Positions 32,701 to 45,115 of a DNA stretch of 64,000 nucleotides are shown here, one piece after another. The stretch comes from Cavia porcellus (Eukaryota; Chordata; Mammalia; Rodentia; Caviidae): positions 80,518,044 to 80,582,043 of the forward strand of contig NW_026947486.1 of the NCBI RefSeq assembly GCF_034190915.1. Direction: 5' to 3'. The notes beneath the pieces were generated by a model, which was not told the origin of the DNA, did no database searches, and worked only from the letters and a program-made list of their open reading frames with translations. Within the stretch, counting starts at the first letter, position 1. Each line of letters begins with the position of its first letter. A program made the translations under genes and the position numbers.

Positions 32701-32924
32701 TGTGCTGATAGCTTTTCCTGCATAGCTTTCTAAAAACTGAGAAGTATTTCAGTGAATGGCAAAGCAGTTAGAAAGCGTAGTGGTTGATTAATTGTGATGC
32801 CATCCTTCCTACAGAAATGCCAATTTTAGTTCATCATTGTACTCTTCCTGATTTATTTCTACTGTTTCCTTAGACTTGAACAAAACACAAAATCCAATAT
32901 GTTTAAGGAATAGAGTATTTAAAT

Positions 32925-33005
32925 GACTTGTCTACATACACAATACCAGAGCTGGAACTTGAAACCAGGTCTTCTAGTTCCACAGTCCAAGGCTCTGATG
33001 AAGTG
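32925..33005 (-). repeat. MIR fragment
   Basis: 'accagagctggaacttgaaa' and 'ccaggtcttctagttcc' are part of a reversed MIR. Confidence 0.5.
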
Positions 33006-34107
33006 TCTGTTTACTTGGATTCAAGATCAAAAAGTCCACTCAGTAGAGTCTATTGTGAGCAAGGTTCTTGTAAATAAATAATAGCAAACACAATTGATAG
33101 CTTTCAAATAGATCAGATCAGATCGAGGAATCTCCCTCAAGTATATTTCACAAATGTTTGTCTATCTGTGTAAACACTGGTTTGTGTCCCTGCAGTTCTG
33201 AAATTGCTCAGAACAAGGACTAATTCCTTGCTACATAACCACTTCATGAGCTAATGTTTGGCTGCACTGACTGCTACCTTATTTTGGGTTGAAGTGTTAG
33301 CAATTCTAATCACAAGTATCCAGCGTGTGTGTAATATTTGTGCTTGCTGAAAGGAAGGGGTTACTCAATTCATCAGCTTTTCTAGTCTGCCTGAAAAAAG
33401 CTTCTGTGCATGTATGTATGTGCTGCGGGGGTAAGAGGAAGAGCAAAAATCGAAAGACCACTGTCCCAGCCAATCAGGAAAGAGTTTAAGATGTAGGCCC
33501 CACGATGATTTCATTGGTAGCCTATCAGGGTTGCCTAGCTTGACTGTGATTCTAAGGAGGGGATGGCTGCTCCTTGTCCCTGTGTCAGATGGTAGGAGTC
33601 TGAGAAGAAAGGAGCTCTTTTGGCTCTTTTTAATTTTGTATTTGATAGCAAGACTCCACTTTATAAAATAAACTGATATAAGAAAGAATTCTTCTTAGTT
33701 CAAGTCATTCACTGAACCCAGGGCCTACTCCCCTGTAGTTGCCCTTCTGGGTCATTTCTTGTCAGGACTGTTGAATTTTCTTATATGATCCTTGCTGAGA
33801 GCTGGCATAGTTTTGGCATGTTGTAGATGTTCTACAAATAGGATGAATGAATCAGTGTCCTACAAGTGGCCAAGTTGGATGGCAACTAAAAGAGGATGAT
33901 AAGAATGTAGGATGTTTCTTGTGATATTTCAAACTCCACCTTCTGGCTTGTTCCAGCTTGCCACAGACTACCAGCAAGGCATTTCCACTTCCTTTGTCTT
34001 CCCTCACTGGCTAGGAGAGAGAGGAGGAGAGGCATGAGGAAGTGAGCAGGCTGTGATATTGAGGCACATGGTCCACTGGTGAATGCCAGCTTTAACTGCC
34101 TGGATTG

Positions 34108-34184
34108 TTTTTTGGTACTGGAGGTAGATCCCAGGACACCGAGTACGCTAGGTGAACACTCTACCACTGAGATGCACCAGTCCA
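34108..34184 (-). repeat. ID-like SINE, old
   Basis: Reversed B-box and head: 'tggtactggaggtagatccc', 'aacactctaccactgagatg'. Confidence 0.65.
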
Positions 34185-34708
34185 AAGAGGATGTTTCCAT
34201 CACTGAGTGCTTATTTGGAAGCAGAAACACCAGCCTAGAACCCCGTAAATAGTTTCAGCTGAACACCTTGTCGTACCACACAGAGGGCCCAGGAAGCGTA
34301 TCCACTGGAAGTTTGAAAGCTGAAAAATAAAAACTCAAAAGTGCTTTAATTATAAAATAAAGAGCTGAAACACTTTTATTTTAATCTACTTCTAGTCACT
34401 TTTATTTCACATCTTCATTGTCCCTCTCTGTAGCCCCACTGTCTGACAGAAAGTAATGTTTTTCCTGGTTTCCAAGCCCTTTTGGATTTTGTCATTAGCA
34501 GGGAGTAAAATCCCTTTGCTTCCAGGCTAGGGAATGTGTGCTGTATAAAAATCCACTCGTAATGATTTCAGACAGGTAGGCCCTCATGACTAGGGAAGGG
34601 TTGTAACTGAGCAGCTTTATCTTTTGCGTTTGGAAAAGTCCACCCCAAATCACTTTTAAATCGTTACACCACAGAGAAATACACTCATACCACTATCCAT
34701 GCTTTACA

Positions 34709-34832
34709 TTATTTCGACTTGGAGGTCTTACTATGTTGCCCAAGCTGGTCTTGAACTCCTAGGTTCAAGCAGTCCTTCCACCTCAGCCTCCCAAGCAGCT
34801 GGGACCACAGGCATACACCACTGTGCCTGACA
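34709..34832 (-). repeat. 7SL-derived monomer (B1/FLAM-like)
   Basis: Reversed Alu/B1-type monomer: 'actatgttgcccaagctggt', 'cctcagcctcccaagcagct', 'gggaccacaggcatacacca'. No ID body attached. Confidence 0.75.
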
Positions 34833-34839
34833 GCCATGC

Positions 34840-35340
34840 ATTCTTTTCAAAATATAAGCGATAAAACATTACAGATAAAGCTGAAATCCTCCCATTCTTA
34901 TTCCTAGCCCCATTCCCTCTCCCCTTTCCCAAGGATGTATTTTCATATACGTGCATATACACACACACGTGCACACACACGCGCGCATACCCACTCACAC
35001 TTGCTCTTGAACAATGTTTTGGTTTTGGGGTGTTTCTAAATAGATGGTTAACATATAATACAGATCAATCCACAGCTTGCTTTTTATTTAACATTATGCT
35101 TTTGTGATTTATCCTTGTTGGCACATAGTTCTAAACTCTTTCATTTTAACCATGTAGTATCCATTGCCAGAATTTATTCATTCCCCTACGCATGGACATT
35201 TAGGTTGAGCTTTTCATATTTACATGTTACACTATGTGTTTTTGTATGTTCACCTGCAAGAGTTTTCTCTAGGATTGCACTTAGAAATGGAATTACCGTG
35301 ATACCCCAGTTGTCAAACTCAGTTCGTTCCAAATTTTTGT
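34840..35340 (-). mobile_element. Ancient L1M fragment
   Basis: 'catgtagtatccattgccag', 'tacgcatggacatttaggtt' and 'aggattgcacttagaaatgg' are the reversed 3' part of an old L1M. A purine/pyrimidine CA/CG microsatellite lies at 34,957-34,986. Further L1M-like sequence continues to about 35,930. Confidence 0.6.
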
Positions 35341-35940
35341 TCAACCACCCAAAAGTTTGAGAACTAAACATATTTTTCCCATAACAAATAATGGAAAGCC
35401 AAATAATTGGTGGTGAGGTCCAAAAATTACACTCATAAATTCTTTTTTCCAGGATTTAACAAATTTCACGATGATTTCTTTCTTTAACTCTATCATGGTT
35501 CTCAGTTTTCCTCTTAGCTTTACTGCTGGTATCTCTTAACTTTCTTTGGATCCAAAGTTGTATTTTATGCAAATAGAGCACCAAAAAAACTTCAGTGAGG
35601 GGCATTTTAATGTAGTGCTTAGACTGAAGGTCACTGCTTTGTGTCTGCGACAAGATGTGGTGCGTGGCTCACATTTAACACGTACAGGGTTTTTCTCAAT
35701 TTGAGTATTGTTATGAACACCAAGAAGATTTTTTTGAACTTTGCTATTTGAGTAGTGGGAATCAAGTTTGGAGCCACTGCACAACTTAGGACTCCAGTTT
35801 TACTAAGGTACTATAAAGTGACCCTACAAATTTGTTTCTCCCAGACATAAATGAGAGCCCCTATCTCCATACATCCTCACCATAACCTGATATTATCAGA
35901 CTTTTTGATCTTTGCTAATCTATTGGATGAGAAATAATAC

Positions 35941-36046
35941 TTGTTGTTTTTGTTGTTGTTGTTGTTGTTGTTGTATTGAGAATCGAACTCACAACCTTGC
36001 ACTTGCCAGGCAGGCGCTGTACCACTGAGCTATACCCCAGGTGCTT
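35941..36046 (-). repeat. ID-like SINE with (AAC)n tail
   Basis: On the - strand 'tggggtatagctcagtggta', 'gcctgcctggcaagtgcaag', 'gttcgattctc', then AAC units (TTG at 35,950-35,974). Confidence 0.85.
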
Positions 36047-36880
36047 GTTATTGTTTTTGTCTGTCTTTTTTTCTTAAAAAAAAAAAAGAAAACTAATAAG
36101 ACAGCATCATCTCTTACAATTATTGTTACAAAGGAGAATTCCGTAGACCAGCTAAATTTGAGCAAAGAAACATGATTCACAAATCAGACAGTTCTGAGAA
36201 TCAAGCAGTTTCAGAGAACTTCTACTAACATCATGATTAAGCAGTATTTATAGGAAAGCAGAAGTGAGGCACAGAAAGTAACTTAAAGAGCTATAGTCTA
36301 GTCAGCTAGTCAAATGGTGACAGTTTAATTAGTAAGTTGCTTGTAGCCTTATCAGTTAACTGGCTGCAGGGCCTTCTGCAGTGAGCAAAATGTGATTAAA
36401 CTATATTGGTTCAGTCTAAATCCAGGAGCTCCCACAAAATGTTATTTAACATTATTAAACCATTGTATTTTTAAAACAGTTTCTGAGATGCTCAAAGCCA
36501 TCATGTCAAGAAGTTCCAGTCCTAAGTTTGGACACGACTGAAAGAGTGCACTCCAATTTGGTACTTGCCAAATACTTCTGTGCATTTGTATCCCACAGGC
36601 AAGCTAGGTTTGACAGCTATGCAGATAACAGGGGTAAATGTCTAATATGGGAAGGATTTAGACAGGATATAAATAAGCAGTTTGGGGAGCTTTTCCTTAT
36701 AGTCAATTATCATTATATAAACATGGTAGGATTTAATGCTTTGTTCATTAATAGAGCACAATAGTAATTTTCACTCTGTAAGACACTTCCAGATGCTGGA
36801 AATAATTTGCAAAGTTGTGTACAGCACCATAGCACAATCCATAGCTGATTGCTTTGGGCTTTTCCCCTGTTTTCTCTCAG

Positions 36881-37122
36881 GTTTGTTGTGCTGTTCACAG
36901 ACGACCTGGGCCGTATTTCCCAGTGGCACTCCATTGTGGCTGGGAGTCTCGCAGGCATGGTTTCCACCATTGTGACATATCCTACGGACCTCATCAAAAC
37001 CCGGCTGATTGTGCAGAACATGCTCGAGCCATCTTACAGGGGGCTCCTCCAGGCTTTTTCTACCATTTATCAACAGGAAGGGTTCCTGGCCCTTTATCGA
37101 GGGGTGTCCCTCACTGTTTTAG
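36881..37122 (+). CDS. SLC25A43: SLC25A43 coding exon 2 (completes Lys92 to first base of codon 173)
   Basis: Encodes 'FVVLFTDDLGRISQWHSIVA' followed by the third transmembrane helix and the second carrier signature YPTDLIKTR (Pro126, Asp128, Lys131, Arg133), complete here. It ends at 'YQQEGFLALYRGVSLTVL'. The acceptor is a strong pyrimidine tract (tttctctcag) and the donor is gtaaag at 37,123. Reading frame joins exon 1 (91 codons plus AA) by the first G, and ends one base into Gly173. No stops or frameshifts. The charged pair in the signature forms the matrix-side salt-bridge network of carriers. Confidence 0.95.
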
Positions 37123-38805
37123 GTAAAGTGGAACTTTTCATCTTATTAAGAAAAGGCTGTGTTCTTCGACATATATGAATGTACTGAATACCTTTGTGAC
37201 CCATTCATCAGTTTTACCAAGGTCAGAGTTGCATGGGTTCAATCCACATAGAGCTGGTTACTCCATAGCCACACACCCACTCTTGTATTTGGGCCAGTCA
37301 CATCCGCGGGCAGGGAGGGAGACAGAGTAGAGGTGACTCAGTGCAAACTGGCAGGAAAGTAGTCTTCAGCACTGCTGCCAGGCTGGGCCAGTCTTTCCTC
37401 ACTCAATTTGATTGTTCACCACCCTCACTTTCTACCTTCTGTGACCCTTCTGAGTTAAGGGGGATCCCAGATTCCTTGTGGCATTCCAGATCCTTCAGCC
37501 GTGGCCCCTGCCAGTCCATCCTGCCTCTTCCTGTCTTGTGCTATGCCTCTACCTGCACTCATGTTCCATCCAGACAAAAACGTGAGTTTCCTAGCAGTCT
37601 ACTCTCTTAGTACAAGCTATGACTTCTGCATGGACTGCATTTCTACTCTTCTGATATCTGATGAACTCGCTCCTCAAGACCCAGTGCAAAAGATCTCTCT
37701 TCTGTCAAGTCCTTCCTGATTTTCCTAGGAAAAGTTGATCCCTCTGGTCTTTATGGAACTATCCTGCTTATGGCAAATATTAGCAATAATACGCTCATTA
37801 CTTTTCTCTGGCTGTCTCCTGCCCTAAGCATCTCTAGCCTTAGCCTGCTCTTCTTTGTATTCCCAGCATCTGACATAGGACCCAGCACGTAGCGTAAGCT
37901 GCCCAAATATTTTTCGTGTGAAGGTAAATGGAAGATTGGTGAGTCATTTTTGGTATGACCTTATCTAAAGATCAGCAGCCTCACTTGTGTTATCCCTTAT
38001 TTTATATCTCACTTTGAGAAATGTAGTCCTTCTGTAGTCTGAAGATGGCTCCCTAGGTTTCAAGAAGTTAGTGAGAGTGCCACCTACTGCACGTCTCACG
38101 CACCCCCTTAATTATATTAGAAAAGTAGGGATGTCCTCACATTGCCCTCTGGGCTGTGACATGACCATGTTAAATGCAAGGTCAGGTAGCCTCCCTGACC
38201 AGTTTTCACAAAATTCTTCCTTCTTAAGTGAGAAAGCAGTACTTCCCAGCCCACAAAACTTAATCAAGTGTACCCACTAACTTCTCTTTTATGAAAGTCA
38301 TTTGGGGGCTGGCAAAAACATACAGAAAATTTAAAAGAATTAGAAACACACCTATCATTCAGGTGCTGCAATCTGAATTTTTGCTCTATCATGTATCTGT
38401 CCACCCCTCAGAGCCATCTTCAGTCCATCATTTTAATGGATGATTTCGATGTAAGTTGCAACCACCAGTGCACTTCACCCCCAAACCCTTCAACAATGTG
38501 TGCCTGCTTCATTTACTCAAGTTCATTCTTTGTGCATGGTTCTCTTTAATGTACAATTTATATACAGTAAAGTGCACGATCCTTTGATGAACCATTTGAT
38601 GCATTTTGGCAAATTACTCAACCCCTATCAAACTACAGCCTCAGCATGCCCTGAGAAAGCACTCTGTGCTTCTTGAGGTAGAGCAGTTTCATCAAGCCAA
38701 GCCCTTCCTGTTTACTATGATCCAGTTCCCGCAGACCTCACGTTCTCCTGTTCTTTTTCCAGTGGTTTCCCAAGATACTAGCTTCTTCCTGCCCTTGGTT
38801 TGCAG
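37123..38805 (+). other. SLC25A43: SLC25A43 intron 2
   Basis: 1,683 bp between donor gtaaag and acceptor ggtttgcag. 38,330-38,750 resembles an ancient mammalian interspersed repeat; the rest is unassigned. Confidence 0.8.
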
Positions 38806-38978
38806 GTGCTCTCCCCTTCTCTGCTGGTTCCCTGCTGGTTTACATGAACCTGGAGAAAATATGGAATGGACCCCGAGAGCGGTTCTCCCTCCTGCAGAAC
38901 TTTGCCAATGTGTGCCTGGCTGCTGCTGTGACCCAGACCCTCTCCTTTCCCTTTGACACTGTGAAGAGAAAAATGCAG
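38806..38978 (+). CDS. SLC25A43: SLC25A43 coding exon 3 (to Gln230)
   Basis: Encodes 'GALPFSAGSLLVYMNLEKIW', the fourth transmembrane helix region, then 'NFANVCLAAAVTQTLSFPFD' with the fifth helix and the third carrier signature PFDTVKRK (Pro221, Asp223, Lys226, Lys228). The exon ends exactly at a codon boundary (ATG CAG) before donor gtgagg at 38,979. The protein is about 340 residues in human, so about 110 residues, including the sixth helix, remain to be encoded downstream. I found no matching exon in the rest of the window. Confidence 0.95.
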
Positions 38979-39269
38979 GTGAGGAGTGACAGCAGCCAGT
39001 GGGCGGTGTCTAGAAGTGTCTGTGGGTGGGTAACAGCAGCACAGAAAGCAAACCCTGAGTGATACCAGGTTTCCATGGGCCTCATGACTGAGCAAATGCC
39101 ATGCGAATCCCACTCTGTGTGTGGCATTTCTGCTGGCTGCTAACCTCAGGACTGTTGGCTGGAGCCCAAGCAGCTATCTCATCTCATACTCCATTCTTGG
39201 TCCTTTATGAAGCTCCCAATAAGGCCTCCTCTTCTGTCCTCCTTATCTTAACCTAGAATAAACTGCTTT

Positions 39270-39474
39270 ATTTTTCAGTACTAGGGATTGACGCCCCCTC
39301 CCCCCGCCTTTGCACTGAATAATGAACATCCCCAATTCTGTTTGTTTGTTTGTTTGTTTGTTTTGAGATTAAATTCTCACTACCTCACTTATTTACCCAG
39401 GCTGGGCTCATCAATCCTCTGCCTCAGGCTCCCATCATGCTGGGATTATAGGTGTGTGCCACCACACCCAGTTT
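39270..39474 (-). repeat. Composite B1/ID SINE
   Basis: Reversed B1 head ('acccaggctgggctcatcaa', 'tgctgggattataggtgtgt') and ID-type body, joined by a (TTTG)n tract at 39,342-39,363. Its 5' end abuts the HAL1-type target site. Confidence 0.7.
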
Positions 39475-39939
39475 AAAATAAACCAATTTTTTTTATTTAA
39501 GGAGAAAAAGAAAAAAAAATAGAAAAAGGGTACAAGTTATACAGAACTTTAGAAAACATAAACAGTAGGAAATCACTAGTTAATAAATTACATATTGTTA
39601 TCTTAGAAACAGTTGTTCAAGTTACAAAATTAGAGCATATAAGGTGGACTTTCAAACAATGAGACTAGAAACAGTTTTGTTCAATGATCCAACAAAACTT
39701 AGTAATATGGTTATCTATCTTATACACTTAAATATATATGCAGTTATATTCTTTAGAGCACTTTCTTTTCCTTTCTTTTGTACAATGACAATTACACACT
39801 TTGGGTTTTATTACTCCCACAGTTCTTATTACTTTTTTTGGAAGACAGTAACACCAAATGTGACATAACAGAACAGAGTCAGTCAAATCAAAAGGATGGA
39901 CATAATAGATAATGTTAAAACAAAATACTAGGTGATCAA

Positions 39940-40432
39940 CAATGGTTACCATAATGCCTCTTGTTATCTTAAAAAGAATTGCCTATATCGTCAGTTATAA
40001 TAAAATTGAACAAAACAGTAAAGAATAAAACCAAAACATTGGGGACATTACAAGACTTTAAAAGAATAATAGTCAACCGGGATGGGCGTCATAATGAATC
40101 TTACTGTCTTCACAGTTTTGCCTATACTTTCAAACTTGGTACTATCAAGCAAAGCAGAATAGAGGAAAATCAGTCAAAGCAAGATGGTGAGAGCAATACA
40201 GGGTTTCAAATCAAGTTAATAGGAAATCAAAGTGGGTTACTATAATGTATCCTGCTTTTTTTTATTTTTCCCTTAATTAAAAAGTTAAAAACAAAAAGTA
40301 AATAATTTTTAAAAAAGGAGATTGAGATAAAAGAGGGCATAACAACAAACCAGTGCAGGTCAAAGCGTAACCATTTAAGCAAAATAGTGTTTCACCACAA
40401 GATATCCCAACATAAAAGTAGTTATCATAGTG
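39940..40432 (-). repeat. Degenerate ~151-bp tandem repeats, second HAL1-type copy
   Basis: Reversed cores 'ggttaccataatg' at 39,944, 'gggcgtcataatg' at 40,084, 'ggttactataatg' at 40,235 and 'agttatcatagtg' at 40,420 match those of the + copy in order and nearly in spacing (140, 151 and 185 bp). Confidence 0.7.
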
Positions 40433-40845
40433 TCTCTTCCCTTAAAATCTTTGGGTATAACTTCATATACTGCAGCACCAAACATATCAAGACAATGTAA
40501 AACTGTTCAAGAGAATGACAGTATTATAGGGTATTTAGAATCAACTAACAGAAAATGAGCAATGGTTTCTGTATAATCTCCTTGTCTATAAAAGTTTTTA
40601 TTTATATTATCACATATAATAAAATCCAATAAGATACAACAGGTTAAAACAGATGGAGACAGAAGAACAAAAGCTTGATGGGACTTCAAAACAAGAGGAT
40701 ATTAAATCAGCACTACCTATTACGATGTCTTGTTTTCTCCAATATAGCTGTTCTTACCATCCAACATTCTCTGCCTCATTTCTGTTGAGATCTTTTTCTG
40801 TCATTAGTTGTCAGTTTGTCTTCTTCATTTTGCTTTCTGCTCCAT

Positions 40846-41891
40846 TCATTGTGGCCTCTCTGCCACTGTTTCTGGAGTCTTGGAATTTTTCATTTTTAGA
40901 ATATGCTGCAGTATTCCTGTAGAGTTGAATTGGTGGTTGCAAATTCCCCTAGTTCCTCTTTATCCTGGAAGCACCTTGTTTTTCCATCAATTTCTAGGGA
41001 CAGTTGTGCAAGATATATCAATCTTGGCTGGAGGTTGTTATCTTTCAAAGCTTGAATTATTTCCCCCCCCCACGCTCTTCGTGATTTGATGGTTTGTGCC
41101 GAGAAGTCTGCTGTAGTTCTGATGGGTGTTCCCTTGTAAGTGATCTGTTTCTTGTCTCTGATGGCTTTTAATATTCTGTTCTTATATTGGATTTCTGGAA
41201 TTTTGATTATTATATGCCTGGGTGTAGCTCTGTTTGAGTTGTAGGTGGCTGGGGTCCTGTATGTCTCATGCATCTGAGTATCTTTACCTTTTGCTAAATT
41301 AGGGAAATTCTCTCGGATTATTTCTGTGAATAGCTTTTGTAGTCCATTTGTTTGTGTGCCTACTTCTTTTATGTTCTTAAGTTATAGATCCTCTTATCAT
41401 CTTCTAGCCTTTGTATTATTTGTTTGTTTTCTTGTTATTTTTAAGAAGTTTTTCATTTCATGCTCCCATATTACAAATCTGCCCTCCAATTCAGATAATC
41501 TATCCTTAGTTTCTTTCAAGCTGTTATGCCAGCTTTCGATAGAGTTTTTAGTTTCCTGGTAATCTCTTTGAACCTGCTTCATGTATTCTATGTTTTCTCT
41601 ATTTTCTCCATCAAACAATTCTCCCCTCTTTTTCTGTTCTTCCATTCCACCATCTGTTTTTTCTTGGGCAGTGCTTAGCATTTCTCTCACTATTCTACTT
41701 GTATCTTGCTTAGGTCGTTAATAACTTCATTTTTGAACTCATCTATGAGGCTCTGGAGATATCCCTTTATGTCTATTGGTGTCGTGTCTGATATTGCTTG
41801 TTTTCTGTCTTCCTTTGCATTTATTCTCAGGATTGGGGACTGAGGACCCTTTCTTGTTGCTTTCTCTTCCCATACTTTTTGTTCCTTCCAT
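40846..41891 (-). pseudogene. L1 ORF1p-like coding region with two frameshifts and a stop
   Basis: Colinear with 2,799-3,878. N-terminus reads 'ATRKGPQSPIL' in a shifted frame, the coiled coil 'MREMLSTAQEKTDGGMEEQK' is open, the RRM/C-terminal part includes 'TYKGTPIRTTADFSAQ' and 'LQPRLIYLAQLSLEIDGK'. Breaks: a frame change near 41,700, a 1-bp loss near 41,415 giving a TGA at 41,397-41,399, and a small deletion near 40,925 that alters the C-terminus. The breaks differ from the stop in the + copy, so the parent was presumably open. Confidence 0.82.
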
Positions 41892-43191
41892 ACAAGCGAA
41901 TGTAGGAGGCCCAATTTTTTCTCTTTGTCGGTTACAGTTTATTTGAATTGCACCGGCTAAGTGTTCCTGCCCACTGCAGTGTACTAGGGAGACACAGACC
42001 TCGGCAGCCTCTGCTGGGCCTGCCCCTCCAGGTCAACCTACTGAAGGCTTCACCGCTAGGGTACACCTCCAGGCACTGGGACCTGGTTTGGGGTAGCCTA
42101 CTGGGTCTTAGTCAATGGCGTCATGCAGGCCAGGCACTCCCCACCAATCCCACTTGAGAGGGGAATATGTGGCTAATGTCACTGCAGCCTCCTACTGTAT
42201 GAAAGGGTCCCCGTTCTGTTCACTCACCGCAAGTTGATGTAGAGCTCACTGCTAGTCCCACTCTCAACTCAGTTTGCATATTCCCACTCTCAGAGCTTTT
42301 GCGCATCTCTCTCCCTGCACAGCAGATTTGGATGCAGCAGCAGGAAATTCAAATTGTGGCTTCCAGTGGTGCGGGTTCTAGCTTCTGTGCTGAGATTTTA
42401 TCTGGTCCTGTTATAGCACCAGGATTGGATTTCCAGTTGGTTTCTCTTAGTTTAGTTCATTCCTGGGTTAGCAGGGTGTATCTCCCCTTGCTTAGGACTC
42501 CTCATACCACACCATTCCTGGATTTTAAGTGGAGTATCTCAGAGAGCCTCCATAGGTGCTGCTGTCTATCCACCATGTTCTCCCGCAAAATAAACCAATT
42601 TTGATCAAAGAAAAATTAGACTCATTCAAATGAAGCGTGGGGCATGCCACCACATATGTATAATAGTAGCCGATTCAAAATGCAAACAGAAAAAAAAATC
42701 CAAACAGGACTGAGGCTCTGTGTCTTTCCTTAAACCCATTCACTGCCTTGGAATCTATTCCACATGGCTTGTGTGGCTCCATCACCTCTTCCAGGCAAAT
42801 CCTGATTTATACAATCACATAGTCCTGAACTGCTGTATGGAAATTAATTTGGGCCCAGTTGACTGTATTGTAAATGATTAGTCCCACTTGTTTGTTTTTG
42901 TACAAGATTCTGACTTGTCCATCTGCTTTCTCAATGTCCTCCCTACTTCTGCTTCCCTTTCATACTATTCTTGCCTGGTCTGGGCCACTGCTTAGCTCAG
43001 CACTGAAAACCCTAGAGATACTCACTTATCATACAACTATCTTTACACTGTGCCACTCCAACTAATTGTCACATTGTTATTATGTAATGTAGGTGCAAAT
43101 TTAGAAAAGCCTTTGTGTGTGCTCACTTATATAGAACATTATTTGTGATTTTTAAAAGTAATGCATGCGTATTTTTAAAATGGTTAGTTGT

Positions 43192-43405
43192 GCTGGGTGC
43201 ATTGGTGTACACCTGTAACCACAGCTAGTCAGGAGGCTGAGGAGGGTAGATTGCAAGTTCTAGGCCAGCCTGGGAAACCTAGCAAGCTCAAGGATGAAAT
43301 AAAATTTAAAATAAAATAGACCTGGAACGAGCTCAGTGGAATAGCACTTGCTCAGCATGTACAAAGCCCTGGGTTTAATCCGTAATACTGCAAAATATAA
43401 AATAG
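43192..43405 (+). repeat. Composite B1/ID SINE (B1-dID type)
   Basis: 7SL-type head 'gctgggtgcattggtgtaca', 'gtcaggaggctgaggagggt', 'ctaggccagcctgggaaacc', an A-rich linker, then ID body 'gagctcagtggaatagcact', 'aagccctgggtttaatccg'. A clear example of the dimer. Confidence 0.8.
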
Positions 43406-44105
43406 AATGGCTAATTCTGTGTTTGACTACAATAAAAAGTAATACACATAGACTGTAGAAAATTTGGGAAATACATAAAAGTACAAAAAAGGAAAATAAT
43501 TACCCATAAGCCCAATACCCATAGATTATGATTAACTTTCTTTTACATGTGTTCATAAGTGTATGTATATATAAGCATATATATGTATATATAAGATTAT
43601 TTTTATAAAATTGTGTTCAGAATGCTTTTTTAAACTTATATAAAGAGTATTGCTCCAGGCCATTAAATTTGTAATTATCAAATAATATTCTGCCATATGG
43701 ATGTGCCAGAAATAGTTGATTTCTCATAGTTTGAATATTAAAGCTGCTTCTAATCCATCAGTATTATTGCATTGCAATGAAAACCCTTGAATTTTCTCAC
43801 ATCTATGATGCAACTCATAAGCTGTATCTCTAGAAATTGATGTGTATGTCACAAGACATGCATCGTCATAAGGTGCTTAAGGAAATCTGCTTTCCAGAAA
43901 TGTATATTTTATATTTGCACAGCAGAAAGGGAGACTGGTTCATCTGAACTCTCATCAACATTAACATTATTGAGGCATCCCTAAGCTAATACTACCTAAA
44001 AAGGGGTATCATACTGTTCTAACTTGAACTTTATTTTTTATAAGCAAGATTGCATGTTTTTCATACATATCAGATGGCCTTTTGTGTTTCTACCTTTCTT
44101 TCACC

Positions 44106-44211
44106 TCCCCCCCCCCAGCGCGTGATGCTGGGTATTGAAACCACCCCACCCCCACCCAGGGCCTCATGCAAGCTAGGCAGGTGCTCTGCCACTGAGCTAC
44201 ACTCCCAACTC
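44106..44211 (-). repeat. ID-like SINE, old
   Basis: Reversed: 'gggtattgaaaccaccccac', 'agctaggcaggtgctctgcc', 'actgagctacactcccaac'. Confidence 0.7.
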
Positions 44212-44874
44212 TTTGTATTTCTTTATAAATTTTCTACCTCTGCCTTTTTGCCTGTTTTGAACTTTTTTCTTCTTACTTCTAAGGAGTCTTTATATATAAA
44301 AGGGGTTAGCCTTTTGTTATACAACTATATATTGCACATATTTTTCCCAGTTTGACTTTTGGCTTCTAATGCTGTTTATATGTTATTACTGTTGTTTTGT
44401 TGTATGTATTTTTAAAATTTTATGAGATTGTATCTTATTGTGTTTTTGTTTCCTTGTTTTTCTGCTTAAAAGGCCTGCCTCACCTCACAATCTAATGACT
44501 ATTCACTTAATGTACTTTAACTATTGTAGTTACAATTTTTATACTTAACACTTTAATTCATTTAAAATTTACCTGGTACATGATAGGAAGCAATGACTAG
44601 CTTTTAAAAATATGGTTTACCAATTAATTAAGCACCAGTTTTAATATGTCCTTTTATCACTACTTTGTGATGTTACTTTTAACACATACTATTTGTATAA
44701 TTTTTTTAGGGTCTCTACCTCTGGGCCCGGCTTTCTGTTCTATTGTCTATCAGTTTGTTCTTGTGCCAGCACCACACTATTTCAGTCTCTGTAGCTTTAT
44801 AATGACCTTTAATTCTCATTGCTTTTCTTTGCAACATTTCTTTGATTATTCTCAGCCATTTATTCTTCCTAGGA

Positions 44875-44949
44875 GGCCAGGGATTTAGCTTAGCAGCATA
44901 AGCACCTGCCTAGCAAGCGTGAGAGTGAGAATTCAATCCCTGGTACCAA
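44875..44949 (+). repeat. ID-like SINE
   Basis: 'gccagggatttagcttagca', 'cacctgcctagcaagcgtga', 'attcaatccctggtacc'. Confidence 0.8.
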
Positions 44950-45028
44950 TCCTGATGCACTTTAGAATGACTTGTGTTTAGGATTGGAATTATATTAAAC
45001 TAGAAACTTAGAATAATTTATTAAGATA

Positions 45029-45115
45029 CGTTTTTTTGAGTATTTTTTAGACAGGGTCCCCCTGTGTGGTCCAGACCAGGCTTGAATCTGCTGTGTACCC
45101 CAGGCTAGCTTCAAA
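45029..45115 (-). repeat. B1-like fragment
   Basis: 'agacagggtccccctgtgtg' and 'ccccaggctagcttcaaatt' look like a reversed B1 with an internal duplication. Short and diverged. Confidence 0.4.

Larger units (their letters stand above)
30277..36880 (+). other. SLC25A43: SLC25A43 intron 1
   Basis: Bounded by donor gtaagag and acceptor ttttctctcag. It holds the G-run cluster, several SINEs, MIR, old L1M and an unassigned ancient repeat; no other gene recognised. 30,330-31,420 and 33,010-34,100 show no element I can name. Confidence 0.8.
39491..42586 (-). mobile_element. Complete ORF1-only LINE-1 derivative (HAL1 type), 16-bp target duplication
   Basis: 'aaaataaaccaatttt' occurs at 39,475-39,490 and 42,587-42,602, an exact 16-bp duplication that delimits a 3,096-bp insertion. 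On the - strand it starts 'gcgggagaacatggtggata', has a ~695-bp 5' UTR, an ORF1 relic (41,891 down to 40,846), and a ~1.35-kb tail with the 151-bp-type repeats, ending in the same T/A-rich end as the + copy. No endonuclease or reverse-transcriptase sequence is present between the two target sites. This proves that the ORF1-only structure was inserted as a unit. Confidence 0.92.
43430..44990 (-). mobile_element. Ancient L1M fragment
   Basis: Reversed L1M: 'tgtagaaaatttgggaaata', 'tctgccatatggatgtgcca', 'ctctagaaattgatgtg' and 'ttgtgccagcaccacactat'. Interrupted by SINEs at 44,106 and 44,875. Confidence 0.6.

Noticed and set aside
38606..38956. A longer open frame running through exon 3 in another register
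   Set aside because: The exon 3 frame is fixed by the splice sites and the carrier signature; the other register is a shadow.
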